DNA of 64,000 nt from Pseudoalteromonas luteoviolacea NCIMB 1944 (GCF_001625565.1 NZ_AUXS01000044.1:62001-126000); one strand, 5' to 3'. Counted from the first letter of the stretch, positions 49,374 through 57,108 are shown. The notes: generated by a model not told the origin, from the sequence alone. Numbers and translations are program-made.

Positions 49374-49916
49374 TTACGCACACTTAAATTCACTTGTCAT
49401 ACTTTTGATATTAAAAACAAATTCTTGTGCATTTTTAAACTTCGCCCACATATCTTCTACGGTTAAATCCAAAGAAAACATCGCATAATTATCGTGAACA
49501 AGTTGGTTTCGGAGCGAACCAAGCAACAAAAAATCTTTTATTGAACTTCTAAGGTTTTCGTCTTCTTTAACTCTTTGAACCATAAATTTTTTAAAATCTT
49601 CTCCAAAAAAAGAGAAAAACGTATTTGCATTTGACGAATCCCAACTAAATAAAGTGTGATACTGTCTTTTAAGAGCTTTACGTGAAACAAAGTTGTAAGT
49701 TAACGAGCAATCTTTCGTATTTAGAGATTCAATAACCGCGTTAACAACTTTGGTTTCAAAGTAACTAGCGCAAGCTAATAAAATAACCTTAGCAAATTGA
49801 TTTTTATAATCTGTTGCAAAGCTAATTTCATTGCTCTCTATAAGAGTGCTATAGTTTTCTTTATAGTCATTGAATAGTTGCTCCACAGCAAGTAACGCAT
49901 CATCCTGATCTTGCAT
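49374..49916 (-). CDS. HEPN-domain protein, MAE_28990-like (cassette, with DUF262)
   Basis: 180 residues from the ATG at 49916 (GGTGA in front; an upstream TTG would overlap the previous gene). It is all-helical and contains R-N-Q-L-V-H-D-N-Y near 140. The R-x4-H arrangement is the active motif of HEPN ribonucleases; its context fits the MAE_28990/MAE_18760-like HEPN group. HEPN proteins act as RNases or structural partners in toxin-antitoxin and phage-defence systems. It follows the DUF262 gene by four bases and shares its cassette. Whether it is a toxin, and whether DUF262 controls it, is inference. Confidence 0.75.
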   Translation of the reverse strand: MQDQDDALLAVEQLFNDYKENYSTLIESNEISFATDYKNQFAKVILLACASYFETKVVNAVIESLNTKDCSLTYNFVSRKALKRQYHTLFSWDSSNANTFFSFFGEDFKKFMVQRVKEDENLRSSIKDFLLLGSLRNQLVHDNYAMFSLDLTVEDMWAKFKNAQEFVFNIKSMTSEFKCA

Positions 49917-49920
49917 AATA

Positions 49921-51075
49921 TCACCCAATTAAAATATCTTTAGCTCGATTTAATCTACCTACCACGTTATCTTTTAAAGTTGTTTTTCCGTATGTGTATT
50001 TTTGAAAATCTTCATCAGCTTTCAGGGTGTCGATATAAGTTTTAGAAAGGGCTCTTGCACCCGTATGTCTACCTTCAATAGCATCTTTTACTGATGCAAA
50101 GAAAATAGATTCAAATATCATAATACTGAAACGATTTGAGTTGATTCTAAAGTCTGACGGTTCTAGCTCAGAACATGCAGATAAAAATTCATCCCAAAGC
50201 GCTTTAAAATAAATAATATCTTCTTCTGTAAAACTTTTGGCGTGGTTTGCAAATTTATTTATAAATCCATTTACAGTTGCCTTGTAATTTTCTAGAAATG
50301 AAGCCATCGCAAACACTCTCAATATAGCCTCGACATCATTAAGGCGAATATCTGGATTTTCTTTTCCTAATAGCGTTCTCCAGCGTTCATCTTTATTCAT
50401 CTCTAATAATGCTCTTAAGAACTCGGAATGATACAAGCTCATTCTAATTTCTTGAGGCCCCAAATTAATACCTCCACTATTTAGTCGATTGAAAATTTCG
50501 AACATTGCGCCACTTTCATCGTCTCCGGATACTGGTTTGACAACCATGTTTCTTATCGTTGCCAAGTCTAAAGTAGTTTTAAATTCATCTAGTGTTTGAT
50601 AGTTTTTGCCATTGAAGCGGTTTTCACTGCCTTCAACTATTCCATCTAATTTCAAGTTGAACTTTTGGAAAAGTGTATCATCCGCCATAACATCATCAGG
50701 GATGTAGCCATGCAAATCGAAGATTTCTCTTAGTTCAGCTCTCTTTTCCTTTCGAGGAAACCTACCTTTTTGGAAATAATAAATTGTCATAAGACGTTGC
50801 TGACCATCAATAACCAAAAATTCGTTTCTCCCACTTTCATATAGAAACATTTGGGGTATTGGCAATCCAATTAGTAGTGACTCTATTAGCTTAGATGCTC
50901 TTTTTAAATCCCATACGTAATGCCTTTGAAAAGATGGGATCTTGAATACTTTAGACTCTATGAAACTTACGATAGTCAAAATATTAAAATCATTTGGTGT
51001 GGTTGTTAGTTGGTATTCATTTAAAGGATAATCTTCTTCTTCCCTTTCTATATCTAACACTTCTTCTTGTACCAT
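49921..51075 (-). CDS. DUF262 (GmrSD N-terminal-like) protein (cassette)
   Basis: 384 residues. The ParB/Srx-like DUF262 domain is clear: I-P-S-F-Q-R-H-Y-V-W-D near 40, F-L-V-I-D-G-Q-Q-R-L-M-T near 90 and F-N-R-L-N-S-G-G-I-N-L near 193. It lacks the C-terminal HNH nuclease domain (DUF1524) of full-length GmrSD/BrxU enzymes; the C-terminal 150 residues are helical. DUF262 proteins bind or hydrolyse nucleotides and power type IV restriction. It precedes the HEPN gene in the same cassette, a two-gene arrangement that looks like a defence or toxin module. Confidence 0.82.
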   Translation of the reverse strand: MVQEEVLDIEREEEDYPLNEYQLTTTPNDFNILTIVSFIESKVFKIPSFQRHYVWDLKRASKLIESLLIGLPIPQMFLYESGRNEFLVIDGQQRLMTIYYFQKGRFPRKEKRAELREIFDLHGYIPDDVMADDTLFQKFNLKLDGIVEGSENRFNGKNYQTLDEFKTTLDLATIRNMVVKPVSGDDESGAMFEIFNRLNSGGINLGPQEIRMSLYHSEFLRALLEMNKDERWRTLLGKENPDIRLNDVEAILRVFAMASFLENYKATVNGFINKFANHAKSFTEEDIIYFKALWDEFLSACSELEPSDFRINSNRFSIMIFESIFFASVKDAIEGRHTGARALSKTYIDTLKADEDFQKYTYGKTTLKDNVVGRLNRAKDILIG

Positions 51076-51125
51076 TTTTAATTCCTTAAATTTAAATATT
51101 GATTCCTAAGATGAGCCCTTTGAAA

Positions 51126-51229
51126 ATCTAACGCCGCAAATAAACGGCAAAAATTAGTTGGCTAAACTTGTGAGGAACGAACAAAGCCAGCTGATTTTTG
51201 TCCGCTCTTTTTAATTTGCTTTGTTATGG
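51126..51229 (-). repeat. attC site 4 (integron)
   Basis: 104 bp from ATCTAAC (51126) to GTTATGG (51229), with the internal pair TTAGTTGGCTAAAC and AAAGCCAGCTGA. Lower similarity to the other sites than they have to each other. It is the attC of the cassette with the gene at 51234-51581. Confidence 0.85.
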
Positions 51230-51233
51230 CGCG

Positions 51234-51581
51234 CTATCCTGTGAATAGGTCTATGGCCTTTTCTCTGCTGCTTAAGTCACGTTTATAGAACTCGCTGTAA
51301 CCACAAGACTTGCAGCTAATATGGTAAAAGCGCTTATTGTTGAATTGGAAAATTGAAGAAAACAACCCTCCTTTACCTCGGAGTTCACCCACCTCAAATT
51401 CCGTATGTTGGCATTTAACACACTCAAACTTAAACTTACTTTTACTTCCCATCTTATTCAATACACCTGCTGCTTTGCGCTCAGAAGAAAGCTTTTCATT
51501 AGCTACACCACAGTTACTACATACCTGCTCTGCACCCTTATTTTTAGAGCCACATGCTATGCACTCCCATTCGTTCTGCAC
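51234..51581 (-). CDS. Integron cassette: double zinc-ribbon protein
   Basis: 115 residues starting at GTG, with GGGAG six bases upstream. The N-terminus W-E-C-I-A-C-G-S-K-N...V-C-S-N-C-G is a RanBP2-like zinc finger. The C-terminal half, F-E-C-V-K-C-Q-H-T-E-F...I-S-C-K-S-C-G-Y-S-E-F-Y, is a second ribbon related to zinc-ribbon nucleic-acid-binding proteins. Two zinc sites are expected. Function unknown; plain cassette cargo between attC sites 4 and 5. Confidence 0.75.
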   Translation of the reverse strand: MQNEWECIACGSKNKGAEQVCSNCGVANEKLSSERKAAGVLNKMGSKSKFKFECVKCQHTEFEVGELRGKGGLFSSIFQFNNKRFYHISCKSCGYSEFYKRDLSSREKAIDLFTG

Positions 51582-51597
51582 TGTAAACTCCCAAGCG

Positions 51598-51696
51598 CTA
51601 TAACGCCTTACTAAGAGGCGAGAAATGCTTGGCTAAAATTAGCGACGAAGGAGCGCAAGCCAAGCGTTTTGCGTCCTTTTGAGTAACTTGTTAGGC
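51598..51696 (-). repeat. attC site 5 (integron)
   Basis: 99 bp from CTATAAC (51598) to GTTAGGC (51696). Practically the same sequence as site 2 apart from the first quarter. The stop codon of the cassette gene lies in its R' core. Confidence 0.92.
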
Positions 51697-52527
51697 ATTC
51701 TCTTGGTAATTTAGCTTTCCAACAATTTCATTCATTGTGTAATGAACAAATTGTTTACCAAGTTCAGTTAAAACATATTGTTTTTCATTGTCAAAAGCTG
51801 ATTTCATCGTGTTTGATGAGTATCCCTTTTGACGTTTTTGAGCCGGTTGTTTTATAAAATTCCCATGATAGTCAACAGGTCGATATTGTCGAATAACATG
51901 ACCAATACTCAAATCATGAATTATCAATTTAAATAAATCGGCTTCAGCTGAATCTTCCCTGACACTTTCACCATGAATGTTGCGCCACATACCGTAGCGA
52001 GTAATATTTTGATGTGTGAAAACTTCCCTGATTACAGCAAAATGTGCTTCACTAAAGTTCTCTATCCATTCAATAAATAGTCGAACTACTCCGTCACTTG
52101 TTAATTTACATGAAGCAGAATTTGCCAATAGATTTCTAATTAGGACTCGTTTTTCTTCGCTTTCGGCGGCTGCCCAATCTCTAAAGCACTTCTTTACCAG
52201 TGACAAATATTCTTTGCTTTCAATTCTTTCTCTAATTTTTTCGTCAGATTGGTCTAGTCGCTCCATAACTTCAAAGAGAGTTTGTCCAATTTCCTCTACT
52301 TCTTCTTGCTGCATTTTGAGCCATGCATGCAGTAGGTTTTTGAATTTCTCTGATTCGCTTTCCGACCAAGCTCCAGCCGCACCACCAATTGCTCCTCCCG
52401 CAAAGGGCACAAGACCACCTAAAACAGAAAGAGCAAAACGCGCTACCTTTGATCCACTTCCAGACTCAAAAGCTTCATCTAATAGATCTTTATTTTCTTT
52501 GGGATTTTCATTTGAATCTTCAGACAT
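51691..52527 (-). CDS. Integron cassette: protein with glycine-rich membrane helix
   Basis: 278 residues from the ATG at 52527, which has GGAGG at ideal distance. After an acidic N-terminus comes a Gly/Ala-rich hydrophobic segment (L-G-G-L-V-P-F-A-G-G-A-I-G-G-A-A-G-A-W, about 36-54). A long helical, charged region follows, then a winged-helix-like C-terminal part (Y-V-L-T-E-L-G-K-Q-F-V-H-Y). Glycine-zipper helices of this type occur in pore-forming or membrane-associated effectors. The family is unknown to me. It is the first cassette behind the left attI copy, a position where expression is usually highest. Confidence 0.65.
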   Translation of the reverse strand: MSEDSNENPKENKDLLDEAFESGSGSKVARFALSVLGGLVPFAGGAIGGAAGAWSESESEKFKNLLHAWLKMQQEEVEEIGQTLFEVMERLDQSDEKIRERIESKEYLSLVKKCFRDWAAAESEEKRVLIRNLLANSASCKLTSDGVVRLFIEWIENFSEAHFAVIREVFTHQNITRYGMWRNIHGESVREDSAEADLFKLIIHDLSIGHVIRQYRPVDYHGNFIKQPAQKRQKGYSSNTMKSAFDNEKQYVLTELGKQFVHYTMNEIVGKLNYQENA

Positions 52528-52912
52528 GAATCCTCCGTGAATGCCTAACATGTTTATAGCGAGCTAATCGCGCGTTTTCCTACAACTGCATAGCTCGTTT
52601 TTCTGATTAGGTTGTTTTTAACAAATTTGTTAACTAATTGCCAGTGTTATTAAAACTTAGGAGTTCTCGCCTTTATCTTAGGATAAAAACAAGCGATTTG
52701 GTCGTTTTCTTGACTATACGAGTAACAAATAGGACAGGCAATTTTTTTAAAAGTTAGAATCGAATTGCTGAAATGTATTCTAAGCCTAAGGTTTTTCTGA
52801 GCAACGTGATTAAAATCCGCCTTATGGTAGAAATAAATTTAACTTAGGAATATTTTCATTTTATTAAACAAGGAAAGTTTAGGTTGATAAGCAAGGCTAA
52901 AAAAATTTTTTA
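52528..52912. other. attI-A and flanking noncoding DNA
   Basis: The left part is the attI copy. The remaining 190 bases (52723-52912) are AT-rich, show no resemblance to integrase sequence, no attC and no credible frame, and end at the stop of the transposase at 52913. Confidence 0.5.
52547..52722 (-). repeat. Second attI copy (attI-A)
   Basis: 176 bp identical at 173 positions to 56933-57108, the DNA between the first cassette and the integrase gene. Both copies begin exactly at the AAC of an integron crossover core, and each has a different cassette attached on its left. Both hold a perfect palindrome, TTAACAAATTTGTTAA (here 52618-52633), and ACTTAGGAGTTC. Copy A ends just before the LexA box and integrase start, which are absent here. 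Confidence 0.9.
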
Positions 52913-53905
52913 CTAACCAACCCCCTTATACCAATTCACATCATTTTTAGCGGCATGTATTCTTAACGTAGTTTGCGAACCTGCAAAGTTACCGTAGTAA
53001 CTTCTAAAGCTTTGTACCCTATTCAGCCAAGTCGCTTTTTCAATCCTCAGTGAGACTAGAATACTAGGCATACTATTTGATATGTATCCCCTCTTTTTGG
53101 GATGAACATGGCGACCCGTCCAGTCAACTAGTTCAAGGTAATCCAAAAGCGAGAAAGGTAAAGCGTTTTCATGCTCTCTTACGCCAAACGGTTTTAGTGA
53201 TTTAGGTTGGTTTGGTGTCCTGTATTGTTGTTTTGATTCGATTTTTTTTGCGTTTGATTTGGTGTTTTTAAAGTGCTCGATGCGCTCTTGAATCGATGTA
53301 AAATCACTATCCTCTAGATTATTTGCCATGTTGGCTCGGACTGGATTTAAATCTACGTAAGCCATACAACTTAGCAATGCCGTCTCATCTAGCAAGGCTT
53401 GTGATTTGTATCTTCCTTCCCAATATTTGCCAGTGCAGCTATCTTCCTTGTTTGCTTCTCTTGCAATGTACTCGTTGAGGTTTTTCATAAACCAGCTGAT
53501 GTCATACAACCTAGCTCGCCACTTTTCAACTAACTCAGATGCAAGTAGTTGCTCCGCCTCACTAAGGGTATCACCGTTTAGTTGCTTATCTATGATAAGA
53601 CTCCCCTTGTACAACTTATACCACCTAGCTATCACCTCATTATCTGACCAACTAAATGCTTGCTGTCTATTCACTTTAACAACCAAATGATAGTGATTAC
53701 TCATGATGGCATAAGCCGCAATATCAATGGCAAATACACTGCTTAGCAGTTTCATTCTCTCTACTAACCATGTTCGTCTATGGTCAAAGTTTTTACCTGT
53801 GTACTTATCTTCTCCACACAAAAAAGCACGGCGTACACACCGTGCTATCAAGTGGTAATAAGACGTCGACGACAAATCTATCAGTGCTTTCCGTGCTCTT
53901 GTCAT
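52913..53905 (-). CDS. Y1 (REP-associated type) transposase
   Basis: 330 residues. The N-terminal transposase_17 domain carries R-C-V-R-R-A-F-L-C-G near 22 and Y-A-I-M-S-N-H-Y-H-L-V-V near 67; the H-x-H metal site is the HUH motif. The catalytic Tyr is expected in L-Y-D-I-S-W-F-M-K-N-L-N-E-Y-I near 135. Y1 enzymes cut and rejoin single-stranded DNA; this RayT-like group is usually single-copy and domesticated, acting on REP hairpins. No attC follows it, so it is not a cassette. It sits between the left attI copy and the right cassette block. Confidence 0.85.
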   Translation of the reverse strand: MTRARKALIDLSSTSYYHLIARCVRRAFLCGEDKYTGKNFDHRRTWLVERMKLLSSVFAIDIAAYAIMSNHYHLVVKVNRQQAFSWSDNEVIARWYKLYKGSLIIDKQLNGDTLSEAEQLLASELVEKWRARLYDISWFMKNLNEYIAREANKEDSCTGKYWEGRYKSQALLDETALLSCMAYVDLNPVRANMANNLEDSDFTSIQERIEHFKNTKSNAKKIESKQQYRTPNQPKSLKPFGVREHENALPFSLLDYLELVDWTGRHVHPKKRGYISNSMPSILVSLRIEKATWLNRVQSFRSYYGNFAGSQTTLRIHAAKNDVNWYKGVG

Positions 53906-53946
53906 TCCTATTCAACTTAACTTTAACTGGATATTTAAACAGTAGT

Positions 53947-54011
53947 CAAGCAACGCTATTTATGCAAAGAATTTGTGCCTGTCCCATTTGGTTTCTATTG
54001 GATTGTTATGT
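53947..54011 (-). repeat. Remnant attC (R' core only clear)
   Basis: GTTATGT at 54005-54011 is an R' core that contains the stop of the cassette gene. About 55 bases to the left AGCAACGC resembles an R'' core, but the internal symmetric stem of an attC is not recognisable. It marks the left end of the second cassette block. Confidence 0.45.
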
Positions 54012-54347
54012 TTGCCCCGCTAGAAGCTCTTGAGCGACTAGGAGCCGGACTTGATTATGGCGACTTAGTCGATGCTTATATTCTTTAAGCTCAATTCGTT
54101 CAAGAGTAGGCGCTGCAGATTGGTCATAGCGTTCTAGCTCAACACTGATGATATAGGAGCCATTGATAAGAACAAGGTATATGTCTTCGGTTTGATCCGG
54201 GGTGTAGTGCAAAACGAAGGCGTTGACTGTGGGATGCCCGTTGGACTCTAGCGCTTGTTTGAGGCTTGAGTCCGACTGGAAGCTATCTCGTGAAGCAATT
54301 AACTCTTCACGAAATTCTAATTCCATTTTGCTTCCGATTAGCTTCAT
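54006..54347 (-). CDS. Integron cassette: unknown protein
   Basis: 113 residues (or 106 if the second Met, with GGAAG in front, is used). Charged and soluble. A central strand pattern F-V-L-H-Y-T-P-D-Q-T-E-D-I-Y-L-V-L-I-N-G-S-Y-I-I-S-V-E-L is followed by a helical C-terminus. No family recognised. The stop lies in the R' core at 54005; attC site 7 is 17 bases from the start, so it occupies one cassette. Confidence 0.6.
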   Translation of the reverse strand: MKLIGSKMELEFREELIASRDSFQSDSSLKQALESNGHPTVNAFVLHYTPDQTEDIYLVLINGSYIISVELERYDQSAAPTLERIELKEYKHRLSRHNQVRLLVAQELLAGQT

Positions 54348-54363
54348 TGCTGGATCTCGTAAA

Positions 54364-54463
54364 ATATAACGCCCTGTTAATGGGCAAAATATAGTTGGCT
54401 AGAATAAGCGACGAAGGAGCAAAAGCCAACTGTATTTTGTCCTTTTTAAACAGCTTGTTAGGG
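54364..54463 (-). repeat. attC site 7 (integron)
   Basis: 100 bp from ATATAAC (54364) to GTTAGGG (54463), with the paired TAGTTGGCTAGAATAAGCGAC and AAAAGCCAACTGTA. Typical member of this array. Confidence 0.9.
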
Positions 54464-54465
54464 TA

Positions 54466-55287
54466 TTATTCCTCGGGATCAAAAGTGTAATCTTCGTAAT
54501 ACCTAAGAATTTTATAAAGCTTGGGAACCCCATTTATTGTTTGTACCTCAAGGTCTACTACATACGCTAATTCGTGCCACTGTTTGTTAAAATTATTATG
54601 CCCATGAAGCATAGCTTCCTTAACTGCATTATTTTCAAATATTACTTTGGTTGGATTTTTTCTTATATCCTCAACAATAGCTTTATCACCAGTTTCAGAA
54701 TTGGCATCAAACTTTGTTTGATACCAAACAAGTACTTTTTTAGAGTGAATATGATCGGCAGGCTCATCCATGTTGGCAATTCTTCGATTAATAAAATTCT
54801 GAGCAGCATTAGCTTGTTCAGAGCTTACAATTAATTGATTTATTACAGTCGCATTGTCACTTGCAGAAATAACCAATTGAGAGCCAGAATCTTTTGCGAC
54901 TGGTTCAATTATGTTTTTCCATTGCTGTAGGTCTTTCTTAGTTAGATCCAGAGGAGGGTTTTTAGCCTTACCCAAAAACCAATCTATGATACTAGATGAA
55001 GTAGTAACCCATTGATAAAGAGAACCACCTTGCCAAAGCAGAGGTACAAGAGGAGCTGCCTTTGTAACTAATTCAACGATTATTGAGCCTGAGCGAACTT
55101 CTTTTATTAGGAGTTCACTTGATATGTCATAATCATCTGATGATTCTCTCTCTACGAACCGTTGAAACTGAGAGCTAAGATCCAACAAAGAAACTGTAAG
55201 ATCAGTTAAGTTTACTGGGCGTTCATTGTTTATTTTGATTTCTAATTTTTTATCAAAATCTATTTCGATAATATTCATCGGCTCCAT
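54466..55287 (-). CDS. Integron cassette: unknown 273-residue protein
   Basis: Starts at an ATG with AAGGAT in front. Order of parts: a short beta N-terminus, a helical stretch containing S-S-Q-F-Q-R-F-V-E, a strand E-V-R-S-G-S-I-I-V-E-L-V, a weakly hydrophobic region around A-A-P-L-V-P-L-L-W-Q-G-G-S (about 73-90), and a C-terminal region of strands ending in Y-Y-E-D-Y-T-F. No family is recognised. Two bases separate its stop from attC site 7. Confidence 0.6.
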   Translation of the reverse strand: MEPMNIIEIDFDKKLEIKINNERPVNLTDLTVSLLDLSSQFQRFVERESSDDYDISSELLIKEVRSGSIIVELVTKAAPLVPLLWQGGSLYQWVTTSSSIIDWFLGKAKNPPLDLTKKDLQQWKNIIEPVAKDSGSQLVISASDNATVINQLIVSSEQANAAQNFINRRIANMDEPADHIHSKKVLVWYQTKFDANSETGDKAIVEDIRKNPTKVIFENNAVKEAMLHGHNNFNKQWHELAYVVDLEVQTINGVPKLYKILRYYEDYTFDPEE

Positions 55288-55301
55288 GCCTATCCTTAAT
55301 A

Positions 55302-55420
55302 CCCTAACGCCGCGCGCACCGGCGCAAAAGGCGTAGTTTGTTTTGTGTTAGAATAGAGCGCAGCGGAATAACACAAAACAAACGTAGCTTTTTGCGTCCT
55401 GTTGCCGCGCTTTGTTATGC
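55302..55420 (-). repeat. attC site 8 (integron)
   Basis: 119 bp, the longest of the array, from CCCTAAC (55302) to GTTATGC (55420). The stem arms are GTTTGTTTTGTGTTAGAAT and ATAACACAAAACAAAC. Confidence 0.88.
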
Positions 55421-55436
55421 GCAACCTCTTATTTTA

Positions 55437-56480
55437 TTAGTATGTTTTAGATGAGTTGCCAGCGCAAAGTCCCATGGAATAACTACCTTGTGCATATGTG
55501 CAGCCATCAAATTTAAAGCCCTTATTGTTTTTAAACGCTCGATAACTCTCGGTGACAGCTTGTCTTCTTTCAAAAGGAATATCGCCACCTATACATGCTA
55601 GTTGCAACACTAATCGAGGATTGTGTGATTTTTTTGATATCAGTCGTGCTTGTTTCCAAGGGCTGTCTTCCCGAGTAAGTTTTCTCGACTCTAAGAACGA
55701 TGTTGTATCAAGGTCTCCGGCCTCAGAGCACATAGCGAGCTCTTTAACTATTTCAGATTCACCGTAAAATGTTAAATCTGGGTTAGCCTTCTTACCTAGA
55801 AGGTAATATTTATATGCTAAGCTAGGCTTCTTATCTAATTTAAAATCATCATCCACACTATAATAGTGTGTGTCGATTAACCACTTAACAGCTTTAGCAC
55901 TTCCATTTTCTGCTGCGAAATATACTTTATCGTTTTTGCCGATAGCATACTTATTAGCCAGTAAAAAAACCGCATCCATGTCACCTTTGGATGCTTCTTC
56001 TTTAAGGACTGGAATTATGTCATTTCTTTTTTTGTGGAATAGTAACGCAAGTCCATATAGAGCTCTTTTATCATTTTTTTCTGCAGCTCTTAGAAGAAGT
56101 TCTTCACCCAGACTATAGCCTAAAGAATTTTTTAGTTTTTCAGCTGACTTATAAATATCATCTCCAGCACTGATAAAATCAAGCATGGAAACTCTTTCCT
56201 TATATACCTTCTCTAGGCACGAGGTTGTTTTACATTTATTTCTTGTGTTTTTAAGCCAATCACGTTGCCCTTGCTTAAGCGAGGTTGAAGAAAGCTTATT
56301 TGCAGCTTTATAGGCGCTGCTTAAATCTCGGTCGAGCCTAGAGATATTGTCTTCTGAACAGATCATCTTCTCTGCGTGAGTTCGGGCTTTCCCGCAATCA
56401 AAGCTTGCAGAATTCACATTGAGACTGACCGCAACTAAAGAGATTGCACTTAGGTAACAAAGACTACATATTCCTTTCAT
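55437..56480 (-). CDS. Integron cassette: exported LprI-domain protein with Sel1-like repeats
   Basis: 347 residues with a signal peptide (cleavage near residue 24, ...NSAS). The mature start F-D-C-G-K-A-R-T-H-A-E-K-M-I-C-S-E...L-D-R-D-L-S-S-A-Y followed by Q-R-D-W-L...C-K-T-T-S-C-L is the LprI/DUF1311 domain with its four cysteines. That domain inhibits lysozyme in Mycobacterium. Behind it (about 115-290) are helical repeats of Sel1/TPR type (A-L-Y-G-L-A-L-L-F, A-V-F-L-L-A-N-K-Y-A). It is probably periplasmic. AGGATT precedes the start. Cassette cargo next to attC sites 8 and 9. Confidence 0.8.
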   Translation of the reverse strand: MKGICSLCYLSAISLVAVSLNVNSASFDCGKARTHAEKMICSEDNISRLDRDLSSAYKAANKLSSTSLKQGQRDWLKNTRNKCKTTSCLEKVYKERVSMLDFISAGDDIYKSAEKLKNSLGYSLGEELLLRAAEKNDKRALYGLALLFHKKRNDIIPVLKEEASKGDMDAVFLLANKYAIGKNDKVYFAAENGSAKAVKWLIDTHYYSVDDDFKLDKKPSLAYKYYLLGKKANPDLTFYGESEIVKELAMCSEAGDLDTTSFLESRKLTREDSPWKQARLISKKSHNPRLVLQLACIGGDIPFERRQAVTESYRAFKNNKGFKFDGCTYAQGSYSMGLCAGNSSKTY

Positions 56481-56523
56481 GGGAAATCCTAAAATTTATT
56501 TTCATGGCATGATCTACCAAACT

Positions 56524-56595
56524 GCATAACGCCCGCATTTGCGGCTGGTTTGGAGCGCAGCGGAAAACCAGTCCGACAACATGCGCTTGTTATGT
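56524..56595 (-). repeat. attC site 9 (integron)
   Basis: 72 bp, the shortest of the array, from GCATAAC (56524) to GTTATGT (56595), with GCTGGTTTGGAGCGCAG and GGAAAACCAGTC as stem arms. It is the attC of the first cassette behind attI-B. Confidence 0.85.
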
Positions 56596-56673
56596 ATAAA
56601 CACCCAGCCATAACTGACTGGGCGAACTCAAAGACTCCAAGCAAGCTGAGTTAAGGCTTACTTTTATTGATTT

Positions 56674-56787
56674 TTACATCATGCTAATGACTGTAATTAC
56701 AATTCCTACAAGAGTTATAAAAATTGATATTGCAGTCAGAACAATATTCAAATCATACGTCTTTCTCTTCTTTCTATCGTTAGCCAT
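56674..56787 (-). CDS. Integron cassette: 37-residue single-helix membrane peptide
   Basis: A short gene with GGAGA five bases before its ATG. A basic N-terminus (R-K-K-R-K, residues 5-9) is followed by one uninterrupted hydrophobic helix (about 15-36) rich in Ile, Val and Thr. The topology should be N-in, C-out. It has the size and composition of type I toxin peptides or small regulatory membrane proteins. It is the only reading frame in cassette direction between attC site 9 and attI-B. Confidence 0.6.
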   Translation of the reverse strand: MANDRKKRKTYDLNIVLTAISIFITLVGIVITVISMM

Positions 56788-56811
56788 ATTTATCTCCATA
56801 AGGAGAGGCAT

Positions 56812-56934
56812 ATGACAGAAAACAACTTATCGAAAACCAGCCACCAGTACACACGGCCAGAAGCTAGTTACTCTTTATCCGACAAGCCATCCTCCCGATG
56901 CCCCAATTGGGGCCGTGTGTTCCTCGATACATAA
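56812..56934 (+). CDS. Candidate 40-residue ORF ending in attI
   Basis: ATG at 56812 preceded by AGGAGAGG at good distance. 40 codons run to a TAA (56932-56934) that lies on the attI crossover core. The product is polar with one Cys and many Ser and Thr. It is read towards the integrase, opposite to the cassette genes, and diverges from the 37-residue peptide only 24 bases away. A 14-bp palindrome, GCCCCAATTGGGGC (56900-56913), lies inside it. It could be a real small protein or a fortuitous frame. Confidence 0.35.
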   Translation: MTENNLSKTSHQYTRPEASYSLSDKPSSRCPNWGRVFLDT

Positions 56935-57108
56935 CATGTTTATAGCGAGCTAATCGCGCGTTTTTCTACAACAGCATAGCTCATTTTTCTGATTAGGTTG
57001 TTTTTAACAAATTTGTTAACTAATTGCCAGTGTTATTAAAACTTAGGAGTTCTCGCCTTTATCTTAGGATAAAAACAAGCGATTTGGTCGTTTTCTTGAC
57101 TATACGAG
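56933..57108 (-). repeat. attI-B, the integrase-proximal attI region
   Basis: DNA between the first cassette boundary (AAC at 56933-56935) and the integrase promoter. It is present a second time at 52547-52722 with three mismatches. It contains the 16-bp palindrome TTAACAAATTTGTTAA. It is the expected location of attI and of a cassette promoter, although no convincing promoter was recognised by eye. Confidence 0.85.

Noticed and set aside
53821..53847. Hairpin near the Y1 transposase start as a REP element
   Set aside because: The stem lies inside the coding sequence and encodes the conserved A-R-C-V-R-R-A-F segment of the family, so it is explained by the protein.
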